This document shows, piece by piece, positions 34,089 through 42,825 of a stretch of DNA of 64,000 bases (position 1 is the stretch's first letter; the number at the start of each line of letters is the position of its first letter). Under the pieces are notes generated by a model that was not told the origin of the DNA, did no database searches, and saw nothing but the letters and a program-made list of their open reading frames with translations. This stretch comes from Subtercola boreus (GTDB lineage: Bacteria; Actinomycetota; Actinomycetes; Actinomycetales; Microbacteriaceae). The translations under genes and the position numbers were made by a program. The stretch lies in contig NZ_VFOO01000001.1 in NCBI RefSeq assembly GCF_006716115.1, positions 1,240,001-1,304,000 of the forward strand. Direction: 5' to 3'.

Positions 34089-36038
34089 ATGCAGCTGCCA
34101 TCCGTTTCGTCAGGTTCGACACCGTACAGCGAGGTCGATGCGTTCAGCAGGACCGACCGGTCCGGTTTCTGGCTGGAGGCAGCGAAGGCCGTCGACTGGA
34201 TCCGCCCTCCGACCGTCGCGATCGAACAGCGGTCGCCCCGGGAGTGGGGCTGGTTCCCCGACGGGGAACTGAACCTGAGCGCCAACGCGCTCGACCGCCA
34301 CGTCGACGCCGGCCGCGGCGACCTGACCGCCCTGCTGTACGACTCCGCGATGACCGGCACCAAGGCCGCCTTCAGTTACCGGGAACTCCGTGACCTGGTC
34401 GCCGACTTCGCCGGGGTGCTGAGAAGCCAGGGTGTCGGCGTCGGTGACCGGGTTCTGGTCTACCTGCCCATGACACCGGATGCCGTGGTCGCCATGCTCG
34501 CCTGCGCGCGGCTCGGCGCCATCCACTCGGTCGTCTTCGGGGGCTTCGCCGCGACAGAACTCGCCGTGCGGATCGACGATGCGACACCGAAGGTCATCGT
34601 CACCGCATCGGGAGGACTCGAGCCCGGCCGGGCCGTCGAGTACCTGCACCTCGTGCGGAAGGCGATCGACCTCGCCGCCCACCGGGTGCAGTCCGTGATC
34701 GTGCGCGACCGGGCCGCGGTGCCCGGCAGCGCAGCCGACTACCAGGGCGACACCGAGGTCGCGTGGCTCGACTGGGAGGAGCTGCTGGTGGATGCCGTAC
34801 CGGCCGCGCCCGTCAGCATGCCCTCTGAGGCACCCCTGTACATCCTCTACACCTCGGGCACCACAGGGAGTCCGAAAGGGATCGTCCGCGACACCGGCGG
34901 TTATGCCGTGGCGCTCGCCTGGGCGATGAAGAACATCTACGGCATCGTGCCGGGGCAGACGATCTTCACCGCGTCCGACGTCGGCTGGGTCGTGGGCCAC
35001 TCGTTCATCGTCTACGGACCCCTGATCGCCGGCGGCACGACAGTGCTCTACGAGGGCAAGCCGGTGGGCACCCCCGACGCCGGAGCCTTCTGGCGGATCG
35101 TCGAGGAGTACCGCGTGAACGCGCTGTACACCGCGCCGACCGCCCTCCGCGCCATCCGCCGTGTCGACGTCGGTCTCGCCGAGCTCGAGCGCTACGACAT
35201 CTCCAGCCTGAAGGCCCTGTATCTCGCGGGGGAACGTCTCGACCCGGAGACCTGGCACTGGGCGAACGACGGTCTCGGCGTGCCGATCGTCGACCACTGG
35301 TGGCAGACGGAGACGGGGTGGTCGATCTGCGCCAACCCGCTCTACATCGAAGCCCTGCCCGCCAAGGCCGGGTCGACGACGGTCCCGATGCCGGGCTTCG
35401 ACGTGAGAATCGTGGATGCCTCGGGATCGACCATCGACGAGCCCGGAGTCGAGGGCAACATCGCCATCGCCCTCCCGCTGCCGCCCGGCGCCCTGATCGG
35501 CATCTGGGGGAGCCCCGAGCGCTATGCCGAGGCCTACCTCAGCGCCTTCCCGGGCTTCTATGCCACGGGCGACGCCGGGCATTTAGACGAGGACGGGTAC
35601 CTCTTCGTCATGGGACGCACCGACGACGTCATCAACGTCGCGGGCCACCGCCTCTCGACGGGTTCCCTCGAAGAGGTGCTGACGCTTCATCCGGCCGTCG
35701 CCGAGTGCGCCGTGATCGGCGTGCACGACGACCTGAAGGGCCAGCGGGCCGCGGGATTCGTGACCCTCAAGATCGGCGTCGACCACCACCCCGACACGCT
35801 CGTCGCCGAGCTGGTCGCCCTGGTGCGCGAGCACATCGGACCGGTCGCCGCCTTCCGGGATGTGACCGTACTCGACCGCCTGCCGAAGACCCGGTCGGGA
35901 AAGATCCTCCGGAAGACCATGCGGCAGATCGTCGACGGGGTGCCGTACACGGTTCCGGCGACGATCGAAGACGTGTCGGTGCTGGATCCTCTGCTCGCGC
36001 TGTTCCGCACCGCGGAGGTGGGGGCGGGCAGCTCGTAG
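34089..36038 (+). CDS. Acetyl/propionyl-CoA synthetase-like ligase (PrpE type)
   Basis: A 649-residue AMP-forming acyl-CoA synthetase. P-loop YTSGTTGSPKGIVRDTGG (residues ~255-272) matches PrpE wording more than acetyl-CoA synthetase. The DVGWVVGHSFIVYGPL, WWQTETG and YATGDAGHLDEDGY motifs are present, as is the C-terminal RSGKILRKTM lysine, which is the usual acetylation switch. It activates propionate or a short-chain acid with ATP and CoA. An AGGGAGA site supports the ATG at 34089 over a GTG one codon earlier. A link with the nearby ketone-oxidation genes is possible only at pathway level. Confidence 0.88.
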   Translation: MQLPSVSSGSTPYSEVDAFSRTDRSGFWLEAAKAVDWIRPPTVAIEQRSPREWGWFPDGELNLSANALDRHVDAGRGDLTALLYDSAMTGTKAAFSYRELRDLVADFAGVLRSQGVGVGDRVLVYLPMTPDAVVAMLACARLGAIHSVVFGGFAATELAVRIDDATPKVIVTASGGLEPGRAVEYLHLVRKAIDLAAHRVQSVIVRDRAAVPGSAADYQGDTEVAWLDWEELLVDAVPAAPVSMPSEAPLYILYTSGTTGSPKGIVRDTGGYAVALAWAMKNIYGIVPGQTIFTASDVGWVVGHSFIVYGPLIAGGTTVLYEGKPVGTPDAGAFWRIVEEYRVNALYTAPTALRAIRRVDVGLAELERYDISSLKALYLAGERLDPETWHWANDGLGVPIVDHWWQTETGWSICANPLYIEALPAKAGSTTVPMPGFDVRIVDASGSTIDEPGVEGNIAIALPLPPGALIGIWGSPERYAEAYLSAFPGFYATGDAGHLDEDGYLFVMGRTDDVINVAGHRLSTGSLEEVLTLHPAVAECAVIGVHDDLKGQRAAGFVTLKIGVDHHPDTLVAELVALVREHIGPVAAFRDVTVLDRLPKTRSGKILRKTMRQIVDGVPYTVPATIEDVSVLDPLLALFRTAEVGAGSS

Positions 36039-36090
36039 CCGCTCGCCGCCGACGCTTGCAGGGCCGTCGAGCACGGGACCGAGGCGCGCG

Positions 36091-36126
36091 TAGCATGGTG
36101 TGTCTGGGCGAATGAGGTCACGCATG
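36091..36126 (+). promoter_or_regulatory. -10 box and ribosome site deciding the start of the hydrolase-ABC fusion
   Basis: TAGCAT at 36091-36096 places the transcription start near 36103. GAGG at 36114-36117 then precedes the ATG at 36124 by six bases. This excludes the earlier in-frame GTG at 36100, which would lie upstream of the expected transcript start. Confidence 0.6.
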
Positions 36127-38769
36127 AGGCACACGGGTCGGCTGGCGGATGCTCGCGCGGGTCGCCGCCGGACGCGGATCGTCATCGCCACCGTCGCCGC
36201 GGCGCTCGTGGTACCGCTTCTGGCGCTGCCAGCGGGGACGGCGTCGGCAGCGGGGCCGGCTTCGACCACCACGACTTCCGCCACCGCCTCCACAACCGCC
36301 GGCCCCGCGGTGCGCTCCTCCTTCGTGCCGGTACCCGAAGCGCCGGGCAGCAGCACGAGCATCCAGATCGACACCGACCTCTACACGCCCGCTACGACCC
36401 CGGCCCCTGCGGTGCTGCTCGCGCACGGCTTCGGGCAGACCAAAGCCGACCTCGCTCCCGAGGCGGAGGAGTTGCAGGCCGCAGGGTTCGTGGTCCTTGC
36501 CTACACCGCCCGCGGTTTCGGCCAGTCCGGCGGGTCGATCGGGCTCGATTCGCTCGACGGTGAGGTTCCGGATGCCCGGGCCCTCGTCGACGTGCTGGCC
36601 GCCGACCCGGCGGTCGAGAAGGTCGGGGACGACCCGGTCGTGGGCGCGGTCGGCGGTTCGTACGGGGGAGCCCTCGCCCTGATGCTCGGGGCGACCGACC
36701 CGCGGATCGACACCGTGGTCGCTGCCATCACCTGGAACGAGCTCTCCGAAGCCCTGGTTCCGGGGTCGGCGGGCAGCGTCGACGGATCCGGTTCGGCGAC
36801 CGCCCGGCTCCGGGACTTCAAGTCCGGGTGGACGACACGGCTGTTCGGCGCGGGCATCACCCCCGGTGCCCCCTGCGGACGCTTCACCCCGGAGTTCTGT
36901 GCGCTCTACGCCAACCTCGTCGCCGGCGGCCAGCCGAGCGCGGCCGACCTGGCCCTGCTGGAACGATCCTCACCCGCCACGGTGCTGTCGGGGATGCGCG
37001 CACCCACGCTCCTGCTGCAGGGCCTCCAGGACAACCTGTTCGGGCTCGACCAGGCCGACGCGAACGCCCGGCAGCTGGCGGCGGCCGGCGCGCCGGTCGA
37101 GGTGCAGTGGTTCAACGGCGGGCACGACGGCGGGGGTATCGGCGGCACCGATACGGTCATCCGGTCGTGGCTCACCGACCATCTGAAGGCGAACGCGCCG
37201 GTGCCCGGAACCTTCAGCTATGCGGTTCCACCGAGCGCGACCGCGTTCGGCCGGATCGTCACGGCGGCCGAGTACCCGGGGCTCGGCGGATCGGGTGACG
37301 CGCTGCAGCTCGCCCTCGACGGCGCCCCGAAGACGATCGTGAACCCGCCGGGCGGCCAGCCGGCCGCCGTCACCGGGCTCCCGGGGCTCGACACCAGCAC
37401 CGCGGCCGGCCGCACGGCGGTGGGGCTGCTGGGCGCCGCGAACTCCCCGGCCGAACAGGCGCAGTTCTCCTCCGCGCCGCTCACCGACCCGGTCGTTCTG
37501 GCCGGGTCCGCCACGGTCCGTCTGAGGGTGGGGGTCACCGACGGCGGTGCGGCAGCCGCCGGTGCGGCGACATCCGGTGCCGCGTCTACGGATGAAGCGC
37601 TGTTGTACGCACAGCTCTCCGTCGCCACGGGGGACGCCGTGCGGGTTCTGCCCGGCGGGGTCGCGCCGATCCGGGTGCCGCTGGCCGGCGACAGCACGGG
37701 CACCCTCGTCACCGTGACCCTCCCGGCCACCGCCTGGAGCTTCACCCCCGGCGACCGGCTGCAGCTGACCATCCGCACCACCGACTCGCAGTTCCAGGGC
37801 CAGGCAGCGCCGGCGGCGTACACCGTCGCCCTCGACGGGCCGATCAGCCTGCCGACCGTCAGCCCGATCGCCACAGACCAGAGCGAGGGACAGCCCTCGG
37901 TGGGCGTGCTGGTCGGCATCGCGGCGACACTGCTGGCGGGCATCCTGCTCGTCGGGTTCGCCGTGCTCCGCAGCCGACGGGCCGCGAGAAGACCTGCCCC
38001 CACCAGCCCTTCTGCCCCCGACCGCCCCGGAACCCCTGTCGACGAAGCAGCCCCGCTCAGCATCCACGGCCTGACAAAACGCTTCCGTTCCGGCTTCCTC
38101 GCGGTCGACGACGTCTCGTTCACCGTGGAGCGCGGGCAGGTGCTCGGCCTGCTCGGCGAGAACGGTGCCGGCAAGACCACAACCCTCCGCATGGTGGCCG
38201 GCCTCATCCGCCCCGACGCCGGAACCGCCACCTCGTTCGGTGTGGAGATCGCACCCGGCTCGCCGGTGCTCGCCCGGGTCGGCTGCTTCATCGAGGGCCC
38301 CGGCTTTCTGCCGCACCTCTCGGGCAGACGCAACCTCGACCTGTTCTGGGCGGCAACCGGCAGGCCGCGGGCCGAGGCCCGGTTCGACGAGGCACTCGCT
38401 GTCGCCGACCTCGGGGGAGCCCTCGCCAAACCGGTGCGCGGCTACAGTCAGGGCATGCGCCAGCGCCTCGCGATCGCCCAGGCCATGCTCGGGATGCCCG
38501 ACCTGCTCATTCTCGACGAACCCACCAACGGGCTCGACCCGCCGCAGATCACGGCCCTCCGCGGGGTGCTGAGGCGCTACGCCGAAGGAGGCCGAACGGT
38601 GATCGTGTCGTCCCACCTGCTCGGCGAGGTCGAGCTGACCTGCTCACACATCGTCGTCATGTCGCACGGGAGGGTCGTCGCCACCGGGCCCGTGGGAGAT
38701 GTCGCGGGCGGCCGGAACCTCGAGGAAGCGTTCCTCTCGCTCATCGGTCCGACGGAGCCGTCAGCATGA
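36124..38769 (+). CDS. Fusion: exported S15/CocE-type alpha/beta-hydrolase, membrane helix, ABC ATPase
   Basis: An 881-residue protein of unusual design. Residues ~1-43 are a basic start plus hydrophobic export segment. Residues ~70-360 form an alpha/beta-hydrolase with nucleophile GGSYGG (Ser179), Asp303 in LQGLQDN and His334 in NGGHDGG. A beta-rich PepX-C-like domain (about 360-580) completes an S15/CocE architecture. One transmembrane helix lies at ~593-615. Residues ~640-881 are a complete ABC ATPase: Walker A GENGAGKT (678-685), signature YSQGMRQR and Walker B LILDEPTNGLDP. The topology puts the hydrolase outside and the ATPase inside. The permease gene overlaps the stop codon. Substrate and physiological role are unknown. 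Confidence 0.85.
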   Translation: MRHTGRLADARAGRRRTRIVIATVAAALVVPLLALPAGTASAAGPASTTTTSATASTTAGPAVRSSFVPVPEAPGSSTSIQIDTDLYTPATTPAPAVLLAHGFGQTKADLAPEAEELQAAGFVVLAYTARGFGQSGGSIGLDSLDGEVPDARALVDVLAADPAVEKVGDDPVVGAVGGSYGGALALMLGATDPRIDTVVAAITWNELSEALVPGSAGSVDGSGSATARLRDFKSGWTTRLFGAGITPGAPCGRFTPEFCALYANLVAGGQPSAADLALLERSSPATVLSGMRAPTLLLQGLQDNLFGLDQADANARQLAAAGAPVEVQWFNGGHDGGGIGGTDTVIRSWLTDHLKANAPVPGTFSYAVPPSATAFGRIVTAAEYPGLGGSGDALQLALDGAPKTIVNPPGGQPAAVTGLPGLDTSTAAGRTAVGLLGAANSPAEQAQFSSAPLTDPVVLAGSATVRLRVGVTDGGAAAAGAATSGAASTDEALLYAQLSVATGDAVRVLPGGVAPIRVPLAGDSTGTLVTVTLPATAWSFTPGDRLQLTIRTTDSQFQGQAAPAAYTVALDGPISLPTVSPIATDQSEGQPSVGVLVGIAATLLAGILLVGFAVLRSRRAARRPAPTSPSAPDRPGTPVDEAAPLSIHGLTKRFRSGFLAVDDVSFTVERGQVLGLLGENGAGKTTTLRMVAGLIRPDAGTATSFGVEIAPGSPVLARVGCFIEGPGFLPHLSGRRNLDLFWAATGRPRAEARFDEALAVADLGGALAKPVRGYSQGMRQRLAIAQAMLGMPDLLILDEPTNGLDPPQITALRGVLRRYAEGGRTVIVSSHLLGEVELTCSHIVVMSHGRVVATGPVGDVAGGRNLEEAFLSLIGPTEPSA

Positions 38770-39617
38770 GCGGGGTCAGCACGCGCATCCACGGCACCAT
38801 GCCGTTCCGGGTCGAGCTCGCGCGCCAGCTGAGCCAGTGGCGGGTGCGCATCGTGCTGCTCATCCTGGTGCTGTTGCCGGTCATCGTGAGACTCGCGTTG
38901 CTCATCGGGGGAGCGCCGACATCCAGCGGCAGCAGCACCAACCAGGCGACAACCCTCGTCGCCCTCGCGCAGGCGAGCGGCGGCACGTTCACCGCATTCG
39001 TGCTGCAGCTCACGCAGGGCTTCCTCGTGACGCTGATCGCCGCCCTGCTCTACGGCGACATGATCGCGGGGGAGGCGTCGCGTTCGACGCTGAAGTACCT
39101 GCTCACGATCCCGGTGCCGCGGCTGCGGCTGCTGGGAGTCAAGGTGGCCGTCGCCACAACACTCCTGCTGGCCGGGCTCGTGGCGTTGACCGTCGTGGCG
39201 CTCGTGGTCGGGCTGGTCTCGTACGGACCGGGCGGGATCCAGGTTCCGGGTGGTCCGCAGCTGTCGCTCGGAGATTCTCTCGGGCGGCTGGGCCTCGCCA
39301 CGGCCACCGGTGCCGCCGGCCTGCTGTGGGCGGCCGGCCTCGGGACGCTCCTGACGGTGTTGTCGAACAGCCCGCTGGCGGCCGCCGGGGGAGTCGTGCT
39401 CGCCTCGATCCTGTCACGGCTGCTCGACTCGATCCCGACGCTCGGCGACCTGCGGATCATCCTGCCGACGCACTACTCGACCGCCTTCGCCGAGTTCCTG
39501 ACCGTGCCGACCGACCTCGGACCGGTGGCGGACTCGGTGCTGTCGGGGCTCGTCTGGGCCCTCGTGCTCGGGACGGTGGCGGCATGGTGGTTCGGACGCA
39601 AGGATGTCTCGGGCTGA
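38766..39617 (+). CDS. ABC-2 family permease partner of the hydrolase-ATPase fusion
   Basis: A 283-residue membrane protein with about six helices (for example residues ~29-48 and 84-105) and the ABC-2 pattern DMIAGEASRSTLKYLLTIPVPR, which contacts the ATPase. Its start overlaps the fusion stop (ATGA), so the two gene products are made together and most likely form one transporter. No substrate can be inferred from the permease alone. Confidence 0.88.
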   Translation: MSGVSTRIHGTMPFRVELARQLSQWRVRIVLLILVLLPVIVRLALLIGGAPTSSGSSTNQATTLVALAQASGGTFTAFVLQLTQGFLVTLIAALLYGDMIAGEASRSTLKYLLTIPVPRLRLLGVKVAVATTLLLAGLVALTVVALVVGLVSYGPGGIQVPGGPQLSLGDSLGRLGLATATGAAGLLWAAGLGTLLTVLSNSPLAAAGGVVLASILSRLLDSIPTLGDLRIILPTHYSTAFAEFLTVPTDLGPVADSVLSGLVWALVLGTVAAWWFGRKDVSG

Positions 39618-39637
39618 GCGGCCCCCGTCCCGCTGCC

Positions 39638-40768
39638 CTACGAGAGGGAGACCACGAGCTTCGCAGCCGACACGCCGGCTCGCTGCAGGTCCATCGCCTT
39701 CTGGAAATCGTCGACGCTGTGTCCGACGACGGTCGTCTTCGGCGTCGCGACGTAAGAACCGTCAGCGAGGGCCGCAGGCAGAAAGTCGCGGAAGATCGCC
39801 CGGCAGATGTCGGTGTTCTTGACATCGGAGCCGAAGATGTACTTCAGGCCGACGCCGTGCGGGCGCGCCGAGAACTGCAGGGCGATGTTCGCGGCGACGA
39901 GCCGGGCGGTGACCCGGGCGCGCTCGAACCTCCCGCGCGACGGGTCGGCGAGCGGTGCGAAATCGACCGGGGGAGTAGCGATGGCGACGAACTTCCTGCC
40001 TGTCGTCCGGGCGAGGATCTTCACACAGGCGGGAGCGCCGGTCGTGCCGAACGAGACAGCGCCGGCCACCGTGCGGCCCCTCAGCGCCGTGATGATGTCG
40101 GCGACCACGGTCGGGCTGGTGTAGTCGAACACCTCCGAGGCCCCGAGCGAGGTGACGTAGCCGAAGTTCTTCGGAGAGGCCGTGGTGATGACGTCGTAGC
40201 CGGCCGCGACGGCGAGCTGGATGGCGTTGCTTCCCACGCTCGTCGAACCGCCCCACACCAGCACGGTCTCCCCTTTTCGCACCGCGTTCGACGACGGGAG
40301 CTGCAGGCCCAGTTGGTTCTTCTGGAAGAGGGCGGATGCTGCGGTCGCGACGGCGAGCGGAAGCACGGCGGCCTCTTCGAACGAGACACCCTCGGGAATC
40401 GGGGAGGCGAGTCGTTCTTCGACGACGGTGTACGTCTGGAAGGCACCCTCGGCGCCGGTGTTGGTGTCTCTGTCGGTGCCGACCGCCAGGGCGAACAGCC
40501 GGTCGCCGGGGGAGAACCGCGTGACTCCGTCGCCGACCTCGACGACCTCGCCCGAGACATCCGTCCCCAGCACAGCCGGGTAGTTCAGCCAACCGTAGAG
40601 GAGGGTGCCCTCGGCCTGGATGATCCAGTCGAGGGGGTTGATCGCGACGGCGCGGTTCTTCACGACGAGCTGGCCGGCGGCCGGACGCGTGTACGGAGCC
40701 GGCCCGACGACGAGTTGTGCGTGCCTCCGCTCGATTCGTGCGGCGAGATTGCGGGGTGAATCTGTCAT
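39638..40768 (-). CDS. Zinc-free MDR alcohol dehydrogenase/quinone reductase-like protein
   Basis: A 376-residue medium-chain dehydrogenase/reductase. It has an N-terminal GroES-like domain (INPLDWIIQAEG, LGTDVSGEVVEVG, FSPGDRLFAL) and a Rossmann domain with VLVWGGSTSVGSNAIQLA at the NADPH site. The structural zinc cysteines of classical ADH are absent, so it belongs to the quinone-oxidoreductase/enoyl-reductase-like branch. The ATG at 40768 has an AGAGGG site. It diverges from a TetR gene, and two matching palindromes between them suggest that TetR represses it. Confidence 0.85.
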   Translation of the reverse strand: MTDSPRNLAARIERRHAQLVVGPAPYTRPAAGQLVVKNRAVAINPLDWIIQAEGTLLYGWLNYPAVLGTDVSGEVVEVGDGVTRFSPGDRLFALAVGTDRDTNTGAEGAFQTYTVVEERLASPIPEGVSFEEAAVLPLAVATAASALFQKNQLGLQLPSSNAVRKGETVLVWGGSTSVGSNAIQLAVAAGYDVITTASPKNFGYVTSLGASEVFDYTSPTVVADIITALRGRTVAGAVSFGTTGAPACVKILARTTGRKFVAIATPPVDFAPLADPSRGRFERARVTARLVAANIALQFSARPHGVGLKYIFGSDVKNTDICRAIFRDFLPAALADGSYVATPKTTVVGHSVDDFQKAMDLQRAGVSAAKLVVSLS

Positions 40769-40795
40769 GGTGAAGGCCCTCTGGTTCCATTCGAT

Positions 40796-40842
40796 TGCAC
40801 ACTGTGCAGTCACTACTGTCGCACATGAGTGCACCGAGTGCA
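40796..40842. promoter_or_regulatory. Twin TetR operators TGCAC-N3-GTGCA
   Basis: Two 13-bp palindromes of the same form, TGCACACTGTGCA (40796-40808) and TGCACCGAGTGCA (40830-40842), lie 34 bp apart centre to centre. They sit in the 96-base gap between the divergent dehydrogenase and TetR genes, one closer to each start. Shared half-sites in this position indicate binding by the adjacent TetR protein. Confidence 0.7.
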
Positions 40843-40864
40843 ATCAGCGTGTACAGTCGGTTCC

Positions 40865-41428
40865 ATGAGCCGCTGGGAACCCAACACGCTGGAAAGACTG
40901 CAGGACGCAGCCATGACGCTCTTCCAGGAGCGCGGGTACGCGAACGTCCCCATCGCCGACATCACCGAGCGCGCCGGACTCACGAAGCGGAGCTTCTTCA
41001 ATCATTTTCCCGACAAGCGCGAGGTGCTCTTCGCCGGGGCAGCCGAACTCGAGGCGACCGTGACGCGCTACCTGGCGGATGCCGACGACGAACGGGAACC
41101 CCTCGACGTGGCCATCGCTGCGCTGGTGATGGCCGGTCGGAGCCTGGCGAAGTACAGCGACTTCGCCCGCCTCCGGGCCCAGGTGATCGCGTCATCATCG
41201 GAGCTGCAGGAACGCAGCCTCATCAAGACCGAATCGCTGGCCGGCGCCATGGCGGCAGCCCTGCAGTCCCGGCAGGTCTCCCCGCGCACAGCACAGCTCA
41301 TCGCCCGCACTGCCGTCACCGTCTTCACCACCGCATATGGGGAATGGTCCGAACGTCCGACTGCCGACTTCGACACGCTCATGCGCGACGTCCTGGCGGA
41401 GCTCACCGAAGCGCTGCGTCCCACCTGA
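40865..41428 (+). CDS. TetR family transcriptional regulator
   Basis: A 187-residue repressor. The helix-turn-helix is in residues ~10-55 (AAMTLFQERGYANVPIADITERAGLTKRSFFNHFPDK), and the remaining helices form the ligand-binding and dimerisation domain. The ATG at 40865 is favoured over a longer in-frame start, which would run into the second operator. It diverges from the quinone-reductase-like gene and presumably controls both. Inducer unknown. Confidence 0.88.
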   Translation: MSRWEPNTLERLQDAAMTLFQERGYANVPIADITERAGLTKRSFFNHFPDKREVLFAGAAELEATVTRYLADADDEREPLDVAIAALVMAGRSLAKYSDFARLRAQVIASSSELQERSLIKTESLAGAMAAALQSRQVSPRTAQLIARTAVTVFTTAYGEWSERPTADFDTLMRDVLAELTEALRPT

Positions 41429-41489
41429 ACCGTGCGCTGATAATGCACATTATGTCAACAAGTTGATTAGTAGGCGGCTCTTTTAGTTC

Positions 41490-41511
41490 TGGAACCAGGC
41501 TGGTGGTTCCA
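41490..41511. terminator. Short hairpin between the TetR and cupin genes
   Basis: TGGAACCA (41490-41497) is mirrored perfectly at 41504-41511 with a 6-base loop, in an AT-richer stretch behind the TetR gene. No T-run follows, so its function is uncertain. Confidence 0.35.
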
Positions 41512-41556
41512 CGGCGCCCCCACCGAATTGCCGCTCATCCCTGGGCGCACAGAAGG

Positions 41557-41575
41557 CTGGCAGAATCAGCGCATG
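41557..41575 (+). promoter_or_regulatory. Leaderless promoter element of the cupin gene
   Basis: CAGAAT at 41561-41566 ends six bases before the ATG at 41573. The surrounding 15-mer CTGGCAGAATCAGCG recurs exactly in front of the small open frame at 44043. Confidence 0.5.
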
Positions 41576-41941
41576 ACCGAATCAGTGGTGAGAGTCACGC
41601 TTCTCGAACAGTCGCTACCCGACACAGCCGTCGGAACCGTGCAGGTGCGACGGATCACGTTGCAACCGGATGTGGCGGGTGGGCCTCACCATCACAACGG
41701 GCCCGTCTTCGGATCCATCGAGTCCGGGTCGGTCTTCTTCCAGGTCGACGGGGGGTCTCCGACAATTCTTCGCGCAGGCGATGTGTTCTACGAACCGGCA
41801 GATACTCTGATCGACCGGTTCGACGCCACTTCTGAAGGTGTGACGTTCCTGGGCTACTTCCTGGTCGGTCCCGACCAAGCCCCTGAGCTGACCCCCGGTC
41901 CCCCGGTTGTCGAACTCCTGCCACACACGGAAGGCCCGTGA
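41573..41941 (+). CDS. Cupin-domain protein
   Basis: A 122-residue single-domain cupin. Motif 1 is GGPHHHNGPVFGSIESG (three consecutive His and a later Glu that can bind metal), and motif 2 is AGDVFYEPADTLIDRF. Such small cupins act as dioxygenases, isomerases or ligand sensors; no substrate is evident. No signal peptide. The ATG at 41573 is set by the -10 element. A broken pdxH-like gene follows on the same strand. Confidence 0.82.
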   Translation: MTESVVRVTLLEQSLPDTAVGTVQVRRITLQPDVAGGPHHHNGPVFGSIESGSVFFQVDGGSPTILRAGDVFYEPADTLIDRFDATSEGVTFLGYFLVGPDQAPELTPGPPVVELLPHTEGP

Positions 41942-41953
41942 GCGGGGCCCGCC

Positions 41954-42328
41954 GTGCGGACTCAACCCTCGCTCACCGGCATCCCACCGGCTCTCGATCC
42001 GGGCAACCTCCCGGATGACCCGACCGAACTGTTCCTGTCCTGGATCCGCGACGCCGCGAACGCCGGGGTTGCCGAACCGCACGCCGCAACACTCGCCACG
42101 GTCGACGAAGAAGGTGCGCCCGACGCGCGCACCCTGATCCTGAAGGACGCGGATGGGCGGGGGTCGCGTTCGCGAGCCAGCGCTCTTCGCGGAAGTTGCC
42201 GGCCAGTGGACGCACTCCGTGTCGACCGACTGATGCGCCACCGTCCCTTGGGCCACCAGTCGCAACCTGCCCGCCGGACGCTGCGGGTCGGGATGCTCGG
42301 CCTGCGACACCGTCATCGGTACGCTTGA
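41954..42328 (+). pseudogene. Frameshifted pyridoxamine 5'-phosphate oxidase fragment
   Basis: From a GTG, about 70 codons match the N-terminal part of PdxH-like FMN oxidases (DPTELFLSWIRDAANAGVAE, then ATLATVDEEGAPDARTLILKD). After GRG near 42160 the expected continuation AFASQRSSRK is found only in the +1 frame (42165-42200), so a one-base change broke the gene. Beyond that neither frame resembles the rest of PdxH, so most of the catalytic barrel and the C-terminal domain are missing. It cannot make an active enzyme. Confidence 0.65.
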
Positions 42329-42335
42329 TCGGATG
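42320..42335 (+). promoter_or_regulatory. Leaderless -10 box of the DUF4190-like gene
   Basis: TACGCT at 42320-42325 lies seven bases before the ATG at 42333, inside the degraded pdxH region. Confidence 0.5.
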
Positions 42336-42767
42336 AGCGATCCAGCCACACCACAACCCGATTCCGTCAGCTACCCGCCCGTGTCTGCCCCGGCCGCACC
42401 GACAGGTGCCCTCGCTTGGGGGCTGAACCTTCTCGGCATCGGAGTCCTGCCCTTCCTGAACCTCTTCCTCTCCGGGATCGTGGTCACGATCGTCGGGATC
42501 ACTCAGAGCAAACGAGGAGGGCTCGCCCGGGTCAACGGGCGCCGGGCCGCCAACTGGGGTCTCACGGTGCTCCTGATCACGCTCCCTTGCGCAGCGGTCT
42601 ACGTCACGGCGATTGTGATCAAGGCGGAGGGCTTCTTCCCGTGGGGCATCGCCATCATCATCTGGGGACTGCTCGGCGTCGTGAACGTGATCGCGGGCAT
42701 CATCGGTCTCGTACAGGCCCGAGCCGGACGTGAAGTGAGATTCCCCGCAATCCCGTTCCTCCGCTGA
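42333..42767 (+). CDS. Small multi-pass membrane protein (DUF4190-like)
   Basis: A 144-residue protein with a Pro/Ala-rich N-terminal ~25 residues and three to four hydrophobic helices from residue ~28 onward. One loop, VGITQSKRGGLARVNGRRAAN, resembles the short cytoplasmic loop of DUF4190/DUF4870-type proteins (ITQ/KRxG...NGxxxA). The function of this family is unknown. It stands alone between the pdxH fragment and a convergent membrane protein. Confidence 0.75.
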   Translation: MSDPATPQPDSVSYPPVSAPAAPTGALAWGLNLLGIGVLPFLNLFLSGIVVTIVGITQSKRGGLARVNGRRAANWGLTVLLITLPCAAVYVTAIVIKAEGFFPWGIAIIIWGLLGVVNVIAGIIGLVQARAGREVRFPAIPFLR

Positions 42768-42825
42768 AGTAATCCGAACCGTCCGCACGGCACGCTCGCC
42801 GCACAATGCCGCAACCGGCGGGCAT

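Noticed and set aside
36100-36123. Earlier GTG start for the hydrolase-ABC fusion
   Set aside because: It would begin three bases after the -10 box, upstream of the expected transcript start, whereas the ATG at 36124 has a GAGG site at proper distance.
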